NCBI GenBank assembly: GCA_045597845.1
Contig: JAZLKZ010000017.1
Location: forward strand, 1 to 45,662
Reading direction: 5' to 3'
Source: Colimorpha sp045597845
GTDB lineage: Bacteria > Bacteroidota > Bacteroidia > Bacteroidales > P3
DNA: 45,662 nt
Under the pieces are notes generated by a model. It was not told where the DNA came from and ran no database searches. It saw only the letters and a program-made list of their open reading frames with translations. The translations under genes and the position numbers were made by a program. This document shows, piece after piece, positions 7,099 to 16,168 of the stretch (positions within the stretch are counted from its first letter, which is position 1; each line of letters begins with the position of its first letter).

Positions 7099-8682
7099 TT
7101 ATTGCAGTTTAAACGTAATCGGCATCATGTAACTCACACGAACGGGCTTGCCATCTTGTTTGCCAGGCTTCCATTTCGGCATGGCTTTGATGACACGGAC
7201 AGCCTCCTCGTCGCAGCCACCACCAATACCACGCATCACTTTCACTTCATTGACGCTACCGTCTTTCTCGATGACGAAGCTGACAAACACGCGGCCTCCT
7301 ATATTCTTATCCTTTGCTGCTTGGGGATATTTGATATTTTCTGCCACATACTTCATCATGGCTTCCTCACCCCCTGTATATTGAGGCATTTGTTCAACAA
7401 TTTGATAGACAGTGTCTTCTTCGGATGTGGCTAAGTCAAACAGTTGTTCAAAAAGATGTACGGAGAGGGTGAACGGCTCGATGGTATAGGTAGACGTATC
7501 ACCTCTTCTTTCCGTTTCCGTGATGAAAAAATTGTTTCGCTGGGTTCCGTCAGCATCATAAGAGGTGACGGTCAGTTTTTTGCATGGCTCTCCTGACTCA
7601 GGTTGGAAACCATCCGAAGTCTCGAACTTGACATAGGAACCGTCATCGGAATAAATGAGTGTGTCTTTCAATTGCATGGGAGTGCCGTCATCATCAAAGA
7701 TTTCGAACTGACCCATTTCAACAGTAATGGGTTTGTCGACGGCTTGGTTGCCGAGCTTTGTCGAAGCATCTTGTGCCGTCACTTTCGTGTTGGCAATCAA
7801 TAAAATAGCCAACACCGGCAATGTAGCCAAGAGCCTCCACCAGAGGCCCTTGGCCTTTTCATTCTTTGTAATCATCTTGATTCTTTTTTTGGTAAGGATT
7901 AAACTGAAGTTATTGCTCATTCCGCTGAAATCGACAGCCGTGCACTGCTGCAGGATCAGCATCATGTAGTTCTTTTTGTCAACGCCGGTGGCCACCACGT
8001 CGCGGTCGGCTTGGTATTCGTGAAGGCTCTGCAACTCCTTCTTATACAGATAGATGAAGGGATTGAACCATTGCAGGATCATCATCACCTCGGCGAAAAG
8101 GATGTCCCACGAATGGTGGTGCTCAATGTGGCTGATCTCATGTCTCAAGATGTCAGGATCCACATTTTCGTTGGGGAAAAAGGCATAACGGAAGAAAGAG
8201 AACGAACCTTGTTCGCGGCCTGTGAACACTGCCGTACAACCATCCATTTTGCGCTTTGGCGAACGAATGATGAGCACCACGAGCCTCCCCAACTTGATGA
8301 GGAACAACAATGTCATCACGCCGACACCTACTAGATAAATGCCGCCAATAACTTGCCACACGCTGAAACGTGAAGGTGTGGTACTGGTGGTCACCGTCAC
8401 TTCAGGCAAGACGGGCTGGCCATCGGGCGTGACGATGACCTCATTGAGCATGATGCCGTTAAAAAGCTGTTGTTTCAAGGTCGCCATTTGAGGCACTTCA
8501 ATTCCAGAAAGCAGACCGAGCAACGGCATGACCAAGGCCAACAGCATACTCGTCAGCAGGAAAAAGCGGTTGAAATGCAGGCGGTTGCTGTTGCGGAACA
8601 ACAGGCGATACACCAACCAAAACACCGCAACGGTGGCTGCGATAGGCAGCAGATGACCGATGATTAATTCTTGTGCTTTCAT
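7099..8682 (-). CDS. blaR1: BlaR1/MecR1-type M56 membrane metallopeptidase with C-terminal TonB domain
   Basis: 527 residues. Transmembrane helices lie near 10-30, 40-60, 108-138 and 290-310. The zinc motif HEISH (181-185) is followed by HEYQAD (221-226), so the M56 catalytic residues are present. The periplasmic part after residue 310 is poorly conserved. Residues about 440-527 are a TonB C-terminal domain (YPQAAKDKNIGGRVFVSFVI...MPKWKPGKQDGKPV). In BlaR1 systems the peptidase inactivates the repressor BlaI after an extracellular signal. In Bacteroidota the penicillin-binding sensor domain is commonly replaced by TonB-C, so the signal is probably not a beta-lactam. blaI lies three bases upstream on the same strand. 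Confidence 0.85.
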   Translation of the reverse strand: MKAQELIIGHLLPIAATVAVFWLVYRLLFRNSNRLHFNRFFLLTSMLLALVMPLLGLLSGIEVPQMATLKQQLFNGIMLNEVIVTPDGQPVLPEVTVTTSTTPSRFSVWQVIGGIYLVGVGVMTLLFLIKLGRLVVLIIRSPKRKMDGCTAVFTGREQGSFSFFRYAFFPNENVDPDILRHEISHIEHHHSWDILFAEVMMILQWFNPFIYLYKKELQSLHEYQADRDVVATGVDKKNYMMLILQQCTAVDFSGMSNNFSLILTKKRIKMITKNEKAKGLWWRLLATLPVLAILLIANTKVTAQDASTKLGNQAVDKPITVEMGQFEIFDDDGTPMQLKDTLIYSDDGSYVKFETSDGFQPESGEPCKKLTVTSYDADGTQRNNFFITETERRGDTSTYTIEPFTLSVHLFEQLFDLATSEEDTVYQIVEQMPQYTGGEEAMMKYVAENIKYPQAAKDKNIGGRVFVSFVIEKDGSVNEVKVMRGIGGGCDEEAVRVIKAMPKWKPGKQDGKPVRVSYMMPITFKLQ

Positions 8683-8685
8683 GGC

Positions 8686-9060
8686 TTATTTCCTTTCTTC
8701 GGTTATGGCTTCGTCGATCACTTTTTTCAGGGCTTCCAGCTCTTCGAGGCTGAAATTCTCCTTTTTGGCGAAGGCTGAAACGAGGTCTAAATAGGAATTG
8801 TTGAAATAGCGCTCCACCACGCTGCCGAGATAGCGCTGCGAGTATTCCTCCTTGCTGATGGCAGCCGAGTAACGGTTGGCGCGACAGAAGGTCTCGTGCT
8901 TCACGAAGCCTTTGTTTTCCAAGATCTTGATGACGGTCAGCACGGTGTTGTAGGCCGGCTTGGGTTCGGGGAAGGCCGCCATAATCTCGTTGGCGAAGCC
9001 CTGGCCGATACTCCAGATGACTTGCATCACTTGTTCCTCTCCTTTGGTTAATTCTTTCAT
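8686..9060 (-). CDS. blaI: BlaI/MecI/CopY-family transcriptional repressor
   Basis: 124 residues from the ATG at 9060 (a TTG two codons earlier is also in frame). The winged-helix domain runs from residues 1 to about 72 (LTKGEEQVMQVIW..., PAYNTVLTVIKILENKGFV). A helical dimerisation tail follows (ERYFNNSYLDLVSAF...LEELEALKKVI). BlaI repressors bind as dimers to TACA/TGTA-type palindromes and are cleaved on a signal from the paired M56 peptidase, encoded next with a three-base gap. The 19-bp gap to the upstream LRR gene contains TTGTATACTA on the minus strand, a weak operator candidate; real operators may lie before the LRR gene. Confidence 0.9.
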   Translation of the reverse strand: MKELTKGEEQVMQVIWSIGQGFANEIMAAFPEPKPAYNTVLTVIKILENKGFVKHETFCRANRYSAAISKEEYSQRYLGSVVERYFNNSYLDLVSAFAKKENFSLEELEALKKVIDEAITEERK

Positions 9061-9079
9061 TTTCAATATCTTTAATTAA

Positions 9080-10093
9080 TTAGTATACAAGGTTTATTTG
9101 TTTTTTCTTTTTCTCTAATCTCATTATTTCTTGATCAGTAAGTATGAAATCATTGTCACGTAAGATAAGGGTTCCCATCTCTGGTTTTTCCACAAGTTCC
9201 CACGGAAAACGCTCCAATAGGTTGTGTTCGGCATCGAATTCGTAAAGTGCTTTCATCTTCGACAAATCGGGCAGATCCAGCAAGTGATTGAATCCCACAC
9301 CGAAGCGTTCGATGGAATCCATCTCTGTGATCCACTCTGGAATGAAATGCAACTCGTTGTGATGGATATAGAAATATTTCAGGCGTTTCAGGTTGCGTAA
9401 GGTGTCGGGGATTTCCTCGATCTTGTTGAACGACAGGAAAAGTTGTTGCAGATTAGCCATGTCGCCAATGAAATCAGGAATTTCCGTGATCTTATTCTTA
9501 TAGAAATCCAAGTGCTTTAGGTCGTTGAAACCCGCCAGGACCTCTGGAATAGCTTCAAACTTGTTCTCATAGAAAATCAAGTATCTGGCTTGTTTCATCT
9601 CGGCAAACGATTTGGGCAAGGTACTGAGTTGATTCTTTGATAGGTTTAGGCTTTCGCAACGCAGCACACCAATATTGTCGGGGAGTTTCTTGATGCCATT
9701 GCCCGCCAACAGGATGTCTTCTACCTTCGACAAACGGCGGATATCCCGCCTTTTCAGGTTTAGTTTGTTGAAGTTCAAGTTGATTTCTTCGAGGCTATCG
9801 AGTGAACTGAGCCATCTGGGAATGTGTTTGATATGGTTGCCCTCCAGATTCAGTCTTTGCAAATGCTTGCAATGCTTGATGCTCGATGGAATACGGTCAA
9901 GACCGCAGTTGGTCAACGAGAGCACCTCGATCTTATTGTCTTTGGGAATGTCAAGATCGTATACTTCGGCCCTGACGACTTCAAATACAATCGCCGAATC
10001 AGGGACATAAGTCACATACTTGGCTCGTTGAGTCGCGCATGAGGTGAATAATCCCATCACCATTAATAATACTATGTGTCGTTTGATAGTCAT
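9080..10093 (-). CDS. Leucine-rich-repeat lipoprotein
   Basis: 337 residues. Lipobox FTSC (Cys19) follows a short hydrophobic signal. From about residue 57 to 320 there are about eleven leucine-rich repeats of the LxxLxLxxNxLxxIP type (LQRLNLEGNHIKHIPRWL, LKYFYIHHNELHFIPEWI). The repeats form a curved binding surface; the ligand is unknown. The stop is 19 bp from the blaI start, so LRR-blaI-blaR1 may form one operon. That would make this lipoprotein a regulated output or a sensor accessory. Codon use is more AT-rich than in the neighbouring blaI/blaR1 genes. Confidence 0.85.
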   Translation of the reverse strand: MTIKRHIVLLMVMGLFTSCATQRAKYVTYVPDSAIVFEVVRAEVYDLDIPKDNKIEVLSLTNCGLDRIPSSIKHCKHLQRLNLEGNHIKHIPRWLSSLDSLEEINLNFNKLNLKRRDIRRLSKVEDILLAGNGIKKLPDNIGVLRCESLNLSKNQLSTLPKSFAEMKQARYLIFYENKFEAIPEVLAGFNDLKHLDFYKNKITEIPDFIGDMANLQQLFLSFNKIEEIPDTLRNLKRLKYFYIHHNELHFIPEWITEMDSIERFGVGFNHLLDLPDLSKMKALYEFDAEHNLLERFPWELVEKPEMGTLILRDNDFILTDQEIMRLEKKKKQINLVY

Positions 10094-10113
10094 TTGGGTA
10101 GGTCTTGACGCTG

Positions 10114-10121
10114 CAAATATA
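10114..10121 (-). promoter_or_regulatory. -7 promoter box TATATTTG for the LRR/blaI/blaR1 unit
   Basis: TATATTTG on the minus strand, 20 bases before the ATG at 10093, in an AT-rich divergent intergenic region (10094-10321) shared with tRNA-Thr. No other gene is seen in that region. Confidence 0.5.
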
Positions 10122-10298
10122 GATAACTTTTTGAATATACAACTAAAAAATTAGTTTAATTATTGTATTTTTCGGTAAAAATTTTCTATATATTTGATTT
10201 TCAATAGATTTTAAATAATTATTTTTGAAAGATTTCTTGCGAAGCAATCCTTAAACCAGTTTTTTTCAGAAAAATGCATCTATTTTCCCAAATTGTTG

Positions 10299-10306
10299 TA
10301 TTTTTG
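10299..10306 (+). promoter_or_regulatory. -7 promoter box TATTTTTG for tRNA-Thr
   Basis: TATTTTTG ends 15 bases before the first base of the mature tRNA, a typical spacing for a tRNA promoter. Confidence 0.55.
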
Positions 10307-10321
10307 CAGCCGCAAAGAGAA

Positions 10322-10394
<73 letters not shown>

Positions 10395-10397
10395 CAG

Positions 10398-10441
10398 GAT
10401 ACAAAAAAATGAGAACCTGCAGGTTCTCATTTTTTTGTATC
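10398..10441 (+). terminator. Perfect 44-bp palindromic terminator after tRNA-Thr
   Basis: 10398-10441 is a perfect palindrome (22-bp arms) made of GATAC, A7, TGAGAACCTG and their complement, so the right arm contains T7. It begins four bases after the tRNA. Its right edge overlaps the -7 promoter box of the next gene, and because it is symmetric it can stop transcription from either side. Confidence 0.85.
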
Positions 10442-10445
10442 TTTG
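10438..10445 (+). promoter_or_regulatory. -7 promoter box TATCTTTG for the DUF4175 gene
   Basis: TATCTTTG overlaps the last four bases of the palindromic terminator. It ends eight bases before the ATG at 10454, predicting a very short leader. Confidence 0.55.
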
Positions 10446-10453
10446 CGCCTGCT

Positions 10454-13400
10454 ATGTCTGCACCAAACAAATTGATAGAGAAAATCGAGAACTTCACGCG
10501 GAAGTACTACCTCAACCGCCTGATACAAGGCGTGTTGGTGGGTGCCGTGCTGTGGATTGTCTTCTATCTGCTCATCAACGGGCTGGAATATTTCTCTTGG
10601 TTCCCGCCCAAAGGCCGCTTTGTGCTCTTCCTGTTTTTGCTTGCTGGTAGCGCTTTTGTTTTGGTGTACCATTTCCTCATCCCACTTGTCAACCTCATCC
10701 GTTTCCGAAAGAAGATGTCGGTGGAACAAGCCTCGGTGATGATTGGCAAGTTTTTCCCTGAAATTAAGGACAAGCTGCTTAATACCATACAGCTGAGCAA
10801 CCAGATGGAGGCTTTGAATTCTACCAGTGCTGTCGGCCCTTCGACAGGCTCAGGGACCTCTGCGAATACAGGCTCAGGGACCTCAACAGACAATGCCCTC
10901 TTGGCAGCCACCATCGAGCAGCGTAGTGCCCGCCTCTCCCCTATCCGGTTTTCCGATGCTGTCGACCTGCGTGGCAACCTGAAGTATCTTGGCATCTTTT
11001 TCGGTTCGCTCCTTTTATTAATCGCCTTGATGGTGTTTTTGCCCTCCTTCGCAGTGCAACCCACGCAGCGCATCGTCAACTACGAGCAACATTTCGAGAA
11101 GCCCCTACCCTACCAGGTGGAAATTGAACAGGACGACATTGAGACCACACAAGGTAAGGAGGTGAAGTTCAACATACACGTCACGGGCGACCGCATCCCT
11201 GACGCTTTCTATGTGAAAAGTGAATTGGGGCAACAACTGATGACCAAAGGCTCAGCCAACGATTTCAGCTACACGTTCAAGAACCTGTTCAATGATTTGT
11301 CCTTTAATGTCATTGGTGGCGAGTACACCAGCCGTCCCCTGCATATCACCGTACACCCCAACCCTACCCTACTCTCCTACCGTTGCGAGTTACGTTATCC
11401 TTCCTATATCCACCGCACCAACGAGACCTTGGATGCCAAGACACGACTCATCGTCCCGCAAGGCACCAGCCTCACCTTCAGCTTTACCACACGAGACACC
11501 GAGCAGATGTCCGTCATCCGCGACTCTCTCACTACTGACCTGACAGCCAATGACGATGTTTTTGCCTATCAGTTTGTCGCAGCACAAAACACCAAGTTCG
11601 AGGTACAAGTGCAGAACACCTGGAATCAAAACATAGAGCCCCTACCCTTCTCTGTTGACGTCATCCCCGATGCTTACCCCGACATTCGTGTGGAGTCGTT
11701 CGACGAACAACTCTCTGACGATGTCTATTTCTCAGGCCTCGTCACCGACGACTATGGCTTCAGCAAGCTCACCTTCAACTGCATCGTCAAGGAACCCATA
11801 GAAAAGAACATCGTCAAGACAGTGCCTTTGGATACCAAGCAGACCCGCACATCTTTCTTCTACCAGTTCAACATGGACGATCTTGGCATCATGCCAGGAC
11901 AGAACATGGAGGTCTATTTTGTGGTGTGGGACAACGACGGATTCCACGGACCCAAGTCGAAACGATCAGAGACCTTCACCTATTACAAGCCTTCGGAAGC
12001 GGCCTTGGACAGCATCGCCGACCAGCAGTCGGAAGACATCATGGAACGCCTGCAAGAGAAGTCGCAAGAGGCTGACAAACTGCAAGACGAAATCGAAAAG
12101 ATGCTGCAAGACCTCATCCAGAAGAAAGACTTGGATTGGTCGGACAAGGAAAAGATGAAAGACCTGCTCGAAAAACAGCAAAAGATCCAAGACGAATGGA
12201 ACAAATTGCAAGAGGAGCAGGAAAAACTTGAGGACTTCATGAAAGAGCACGACTTGGGCAATGAAGACCTCATCAAGAAACAGGAGCAGATCAACAAACT
12301 CTTCGACGAGGTAATTCCCGAAGAGATGAAAAAAATGATGGAGCAAATCGACAAGTTGCTTGAAGAGATGCCGCGCGAGCAGATGCAGCAGATGATGAAG
12401 GACATCAAGAAAAACAACCAGTCGATGCAGGAGCTCCTCGACCGCAACCTCTCGCTTTTGGAGCAACTGAAGATGGAAAAAGACCTCAACGACTTGGCCA
12501 ATAAACTGGACAAACTTGGCGAGGAATTGCAGAAACAAGAGACTGAAAACCAGAATAAAGCAGGGGAGGAGAACGAACAAAAATCGGCCGAGGAAGCCAA
12601 GGAGCAATTCGACAAGATGATGGACAAACTCGACCAACTCCTTGAAAAGAACCAAGAGCTGCAGCAGCCCTTCGACATGCAAAAGGACGAGGAGATGCAG
12701 GAGAGCATCGACCAAGACCTGCAAGACGCCATGCAGAACGAGCAAAACAGCCAGCAGCAACAGTCGCAGCAGAAGAAACAGAATGCCGGCCAAAAAATGC
12801 AGCAGATGGCTAACAACATGATGATGCAGATGCAAGGCATGCAACAGATGGCCGAAGACGCCCACCTGATGCGCGTTTTGCTCGAAAACGTGGTACACGC
12901 TTCACATGAGCAGGAAGACCTAATGACTGAGATTGGTAGTATGCGCACTGATGACCCCTCGTTGGTCGAAAAGATCATCCATCAGAAGGAAGTGGCCGAC
13001 AACTTCAATATGGTCCGTGACTCCTTGCGTAGCATGGCTATGCGTCAGCCTATGGTACAGAATTTCGTCTTCGATGAGCTGCATACCATCGAAACACAGA
13101 CGGGAAACGCCATGAAATACCTCAACGACTTGAAGCTATCGCAGGCTATGCGTCATCAGCAGACCGCCATGATGTCGATGAACAACCTGGCATTAATGCT
13201 GGCTGAGTCGCTGGAAAACATGGAGAATAGCATGGAATCCATGGGCATGCCGATGGCCTGTCCCATGCCCAAACAAGGCCAAGGCCAACAGAGCATGCAA
13301 AGGATGCAGCAGCTGCAACAACAACTCAGCGAACAACTGAAGCAAATGCAGCAACAGATGGAACAGGGGCAACAAACACCGAATTCGATGAGTGAGGAGT

Positions 13401-13816
13401 TTGCCCGCATGGCCGCCGAACAGGAGATGCTGCGCCAAGGCATGCAGCAGATGCTCAACGAAATGAAGGAAAACGGACAAATCGGCGACGACGGACTCAA
13501 CGAAATCATCAAGGACATGGAGAAGTTGGAAGAGGAGTTGGTGAACAAGAAGATCAACCGGCAGATGATTGAACGCAGCCAGCGCATCGAATCACGTATG
13601 CTGGAGTCGCAAAAGGCACAGGAAAAACGCGAACAAGAGGAGAAGCGCAAGTCGAACGAGTACAAAGGCTCGCAGTTCGAACGTAAGATCGATGAGTATC
13701 TCTATGAGCAGTCGCTCAAGAAAAACCAAGAGTTCCTGCGCAGCAACCCCATCGAATACGCACCTTATTACAAAGATAAGATCAACGAATATTACCTGAA
13801 GAAAAACACGCATTGA
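10454..13816 (+). CDS. DUF4175 family membrane protein with long Gln/Met/Glu-rich coiled coil
   Basis: 1120 residues from the ATG at 10454; the 15 codons open upstream overlap the terminator and promoter. Two transmembrane pairs stand near residues 20-80 (VLVGAVLWIVFYLLING, FVLFLFLLAGSAFVLVYHFL) and one helix near 185-205. A beta-rich periplasmic part spans 210-520. Residues about 530 to the end are a highly charged coiled coil rich in Q, M, E and K. Residues about 128-147 (GPSTGSGTSANTGSGTS) are encoded by a palindromic repeat inserted in frame between helix 2 and helix 3. The family is widespread in Bacteroidota next to ybeY and mnmG, with unknown function. A mechanical or scaffolding role in the envelope is inference. 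Confidence 0.8.
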   Translation: MSAPNKLIEKIENFTRKYYLNRLIQGVLVGAVLWIVFYLLINGLEYFSWFPPKGRFVLFLFLLAGSAFVLVYHFLIPLVNLIRFRKKMSVEQASVMIGKFFPEIKDKLLNTIQLSNQMEALNSTSAVGPSTGSGTSANTGSGTSTDNALLAATIEQRSARLSPIRFSDAVDLRGNLKYLGIFFGSLLLLIALMVFLPSFAVQPTQRIVNYEQHFEKPLPYQVEIEQDDIETTQGKEVKFNIHVTGDRIPDAFYVKSELGQQLMTKGSANDFSYTFKNLFNDLSFNVIGGEYTSRPLHITVHPNPTLLSYRCELRYPSYIHRTNETLDAKTRLIVPQGTSLTFSFTTRDTEQMSVIRDSLTTDLTANDDVFAYQFVAAQNTKFEVQVQNTWNQNIEPLPFSVDVIPDAYPDIRVESFDEQLSDDVYFSGLVTDDYGFSKLTFNCIVKEPIEKNIVKTVPLDTKQTRTSFFYQFNMDDLGIMPGQNMEVYFVVWDNDGFHGPKSKRSETFTYYKPSEAALDSIADQQSEDIMERLQEKSQEADKLQDEIEKMLQDLIQKKDLDWSDKEKMKDLLEKQQKIQDEWNKLQEEQEKLEDFMKEHDLGNEDLIKKQEQINKLFDEVIPEEMKKMMEQIDKLLEEMPREQMQQMMKDIKKNNQSMQELLDRNLSLLEQLKMEKDLNDLANKLDKLGEELQKQETENQNKAGEENEQKSAEEAKEQFDKMMDKLDQLLEKNQELQQPFDMQKDEEMQESIDQDLQDAMQNEQNSQQQQSQQKKQNAGQKMQQMANNMMMQMQGMQQMAEDAHLMRVLLENVVHASHEQEDLMTEIGSMRTDDPSLVEKIIHQKEVADNFNMVRDSLRSMAMRQPMVQNFVFDELHTIETQTGNAMKYLNDLKLSQAMRHQQTAMMSMNNLALMLAESLENMENSMESMGMPMACPMPKQGQGQQSMQRMQQLQQQLSEQLKQMQQQMEQGQQTPNSMSEEFARMAAEQEMLRQGMQQMLNEMKENGQIGDDGLNEIIKDMEKLEEELVNKKINRQMIERSQRIESRMLESQKAQEKREQEEKRKSNEYKGSQFERKIDEYLYEQSLKKNQEFLRSNPIEYAPYYKDKINEYYLKKNTH
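10835..10884 (+). repeat. GGCCCTTCGACAGGCTCAGG-type element translated inside the DUF4175 gene
   Basis: GGCCCTTCGACAGGCTCAGG, then GACCTCTGCGAATACA, then a second partial copy ACAGGCTCAGGGACCTC. It is read in frame as a Gly/Ser/Thr-rich linker. A sister copy lies at 30369-30392 inside the FAD oxidase gene. Confidence 0.8.
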
Positions 13817-13817
13817 G

Positions 13818-14237
13818 ATGATCAGATTCAGCACATTGGACGTGGATATGCCGCCCGTCGAACCGCAACGCGACAAGGCTTGGATAAGCCAAGTGGTGGA
13901 AAGCTACGGCAAGACGGTAGGGGAGTTGTATTATTATTTCTGCAGCGACGAGAAGCTGCTGGAGATCAACAGGGAGCGCCTTGGCCACGACTTCTATACC
14001 GACATCGTCACCTTCCCACTGACCGATTGTGAAAGCGTGCTATCGAGCGAGTTCTGCATCAGCATCGACCGCATCAAGGAGAATGCCGTGACCTTTGGTC
14101 GCAGCTATGAGAGTGAATTACATCGTGTCATCATTCATGGTGTGTTGCATCTTATCGGTTTCGATGACCTGACGGATGAAGAGGAGAAAGAAATGCGTGA
14201 AAAAGAGGAAGAAGCACTGAAGTTATTATTTAGTTAA
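13818..14237 (+). CDS. ybeY: Endoribonuclease YbeY (rRNA maturation)
   Basis: 139 residues, starting one base after the DUF4175 stop, so translationally coupled. The metal motif reads HGVLHLIGFDD (about residues 109-119). The first two histidines are in place; where most YbeY proteins have a third histidine (HGxLHLxGYDH) this one has Asp. The conserved arginine-containing strand LHRVIIHG precedes it, and DFYTDIVTFPL matches the family TDVLSFP region. YbeY acts in 16S rRNA 3' processing and ribosome quality control. The Asp may serve as metal ligand; I believe other Bacteroidota homologues also deviate here. Confidence 0.9.
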   Translation: MIRFSTLDVDMPPVEPQRDKAWISQVVESYGKTVGELYYYFCSDEKLLEINRERLGHDFYTDIVTFPLTDCESVLSSEFCISIDRIKENAVTFGRSYESELHRVIIHGVLHLIGFDDLTDEEEKEMREKEEEALKLLFS

Positions 14238-14262
14238 TTGATTATCAAATACTTATATATAT

Positions 14263-14278
14263 TGTTTCCCGTGAAACA
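14263..14278. promoter_or_regulatory. parS-like site upstream of mnmG
   Basis: TGTTTCCCGTGAAACA differs from the ParB-binding palindrome TGTTTCACGTGAAACA at one position. It lies in the short ybeY-mnmG gap, 12 bases before the mnmG start. Confidence 0.55.
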
Positions 14279-14290
14279 CTGACAAAGAGC

Positions 14291-16162
14291 ATGTATTTTG
14301 AACCGTATGATATCATCGTTGTAGGCGCCGGTCACGCCGGATGCGAAGCAGCAGCAGCTGCGGCCAATATGGGCAGTAAGGTCCTGCTCGTTACCATGGA
14401 CCTGCGGCTGTTTGCCTCCATGTCTTGCAACCCCGCCATGGGCGGTATCGCCAAAGGACAAATTGTCCGCGAAATCGACGCCATGGGCGGCTATTCTGGC
14501 ATTGTCAGCGACCGCACCATGATCCAATTCAGGATGCTCAACAAATCGAAAGGACCCGCCATGTGGAGTCCACGGTGCCAAAACGACAAGATGATGTTCT
14601 CTGCCGAGTGGCGCAGCCTATTGGAAAAGACACCCAATCTCGACTTCTGGCAGGACACCGTAACGGGTCTACTGATCGAAGGCGACCAAGTGAAAGGCGT
14701 AAAAACCATGATGGGAGGGGAGATTCAAAGTAAAGCCGTCATCATGACCAATGGTACCTTCTTGAACGGTTTAATACATATCGGCGAACAGCATTTTCCG
14801 GGTGGCAGAATGGGTGAGGTGGCCAGCCATGGCATCACTGAGCAGCTCAAAGAGTATGGCTTTGAAGCCAAGCGGTTGAAGACCGGCACTCCAGTTCGTA
14901 TCGACGGCCGCACCATCGATTTCAGCAAACTCATCGAGCAAAAGGGAGATGAAGAAGTGGTCGGATTCTCTTACACAGAACCTTTTAAGATCAGCAAGCA
15001 AAGGAGTTGTTGGATCGCACACACATCGTTAAAAGTGCATGAAACGCTGCGCAAAGGGTTCAAATACTCACCCATGTTTAACGGCAGAATACAAGGTGTA
15101 GGGCCCAGGTATTGCCCCAGCATTGAAGATAAAATTGAACGATTCGCAGGGAAAGACAGCCATCAACTCTTTGTGGAGCCCGAAGGCTGGACCACCGAAG
15201 AATACTACCTCAACGGTTTTAGTTCTTCCTTGCCGGATTATATCCAATATGAGGCCTTACGGCAAATAGAAGGCTTCGAAAATGCAAAGATTTTCCGACC
15301 CGGTTACGCCATCGAATACGATTATTTCCCACCCGAGCAGCTACACCATTCCTTGGAAACAAGACTCGTGCATGGATTATACTTTGCCGGGCAAATCAAC
15401 GGAACAACGGGTTATGAGGAAGCGGCTTGTCAAGGCATGATGGCGGGTATCAATGCGACACTGTCATTGAAAGATGAACAGCCACTGGTTCTTTCGAGAA
15501 CACAAGCCTATATAGGTGTACTCATCGACGATCTCATCACAAAAGGCGTTGATGAACCCTATAGGATGTTCACGAGTAGGGCAGAGTATAGAATCTTACT
15601 CAGACAAGACAACGCCGATGCTCGACTCACAGAATTATCATATAAGTCAGGATTGGCTAAAGAAGAACGGTACCAAAAATACTTGGAAAAACAGCGGAAA
15701 GTAGAAGAGATAAAACAATTCTTGAACGATACTTACGTTTATCCCGAGGAGATCAATGGTCTACTAGATCAAAAAGAAAGCTCAAGAATAGACCAAAAGA
15801 TGATGCTGTCTTATTTACTCCTGAGGCCACAACTAAAGTTAACTGATATAATTGAAACTGTTCCTGCTTTGGAACAATACAAGACACAAGACAAATTTAT
15901 AAAAGAATGTATCGAAGAGGCAGAAATACAAATCAAATACGACAGTTATATTCAAAAAGAATATGAACTAGCCGACAAACTAACCCGATTAGAGAACATA
16001 AAACTCCCCATCGATTTTGACTACCATACTATTCAATCACTATCATACGAATGCCGCGAGAAACTGAACCGCTACAAACCGGAAACACTAGGTCAAGCGT
16101 CAAGAATTAGCGGTATTTCGCCAGCTGATATAAACGTATTAGCCATATTTTTAGGCAGATAG
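14291..16162 (+). CDS. mnmG: tRNA uridine-5-carboxymethylaminomethyl modification enzyme, large subunit
   Basis: 623 residues, normal length for the family. The FAD-binding Rossmann motif VVGAGHAGCEAAAAAA is at residues 10-25. It is followed by the signature region SCNPAMGGIAKGQIVREIDAMGG (about 50-72). The second signature CPSIEDKIERF lies near 278 and the helical C-terminal domain closes with NRYKPETLGQASRISGISPADI. With MnmE it installs the cmnm5U34 modification on tRNA wobble uridines. Base composition shifts to A-rich in the last 500 bp compared with the GC-rich 5' half. Two parS-like sequences bracket the gene. Confidence 0.97.
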   Translation: MYFEPYDIIVVGAGHAGCEAAAAAANMGSKVLLVTMDLRLFASMSCNPAMGGIAKGQIVREIDAMGGYSGIVSDRTMIQFRMLNKSKGPAMWSPRCQNDKMMFSAEWRSLLEKTPNLDFWQDTVTGLLIEGDQVKGVKTMMGGEIQSKAVIMTNGTFLNGLIHIGEQHFPGGRMGEVASHGITEQLKEYGFEAKRLKTGTPVRIDGRTIDFSKLIEQKGDEEVVGFSYTEPFKISKQRSCWIAHTSLKVHETLRKGFKYSPMFNGRIQGVGPRYCPSIEDKIERFAGKDSHQLFVEPEGWTTEEYYLNGFSSSLPDYIQYEALRQIEGFENAKIFRPGYAIEYDYFPPEQLHHSLETRLVHGLYFAGQINGTTGYEEAACQGMMAGINATLSLKDEQPLVLSRTQAYIGVLIDDLITKGVDEPYRMFTSRAEYRILLRQDNADARLTELSYKSGLAKEERYQKYLEKQRKVEEIKQFLNDTYVYPEEINGLLDQKESSRIDQKMMLSYLLLRPQLKLTDIIETVPALEQYKTQDKFIKECIEEAEIQIKYDSYIQKEYELADKLTRLENIKLPIDFDYHTIQSLSYECREKLNRYKPETLGQASRISGISPADINVLAIFLGR

Positions 16163-16168
16163 CACAAT

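Noticed and set aside
10122..10298. Second origin candidate in the AT-rich gap before tRNA-Thr
   Set aside because: AT-rich, but no cluster of DnaA-box-like sequences; explained by two divergent promoters.
11966..12978. Long minus-strand frames of 310 and 331 residues opposite the DUF4175 gene
   Set aside because: They are antisense reflections of the Gln/Glu/Lys-rich coiled coil, giving leucine- or serine-rich nonsense.
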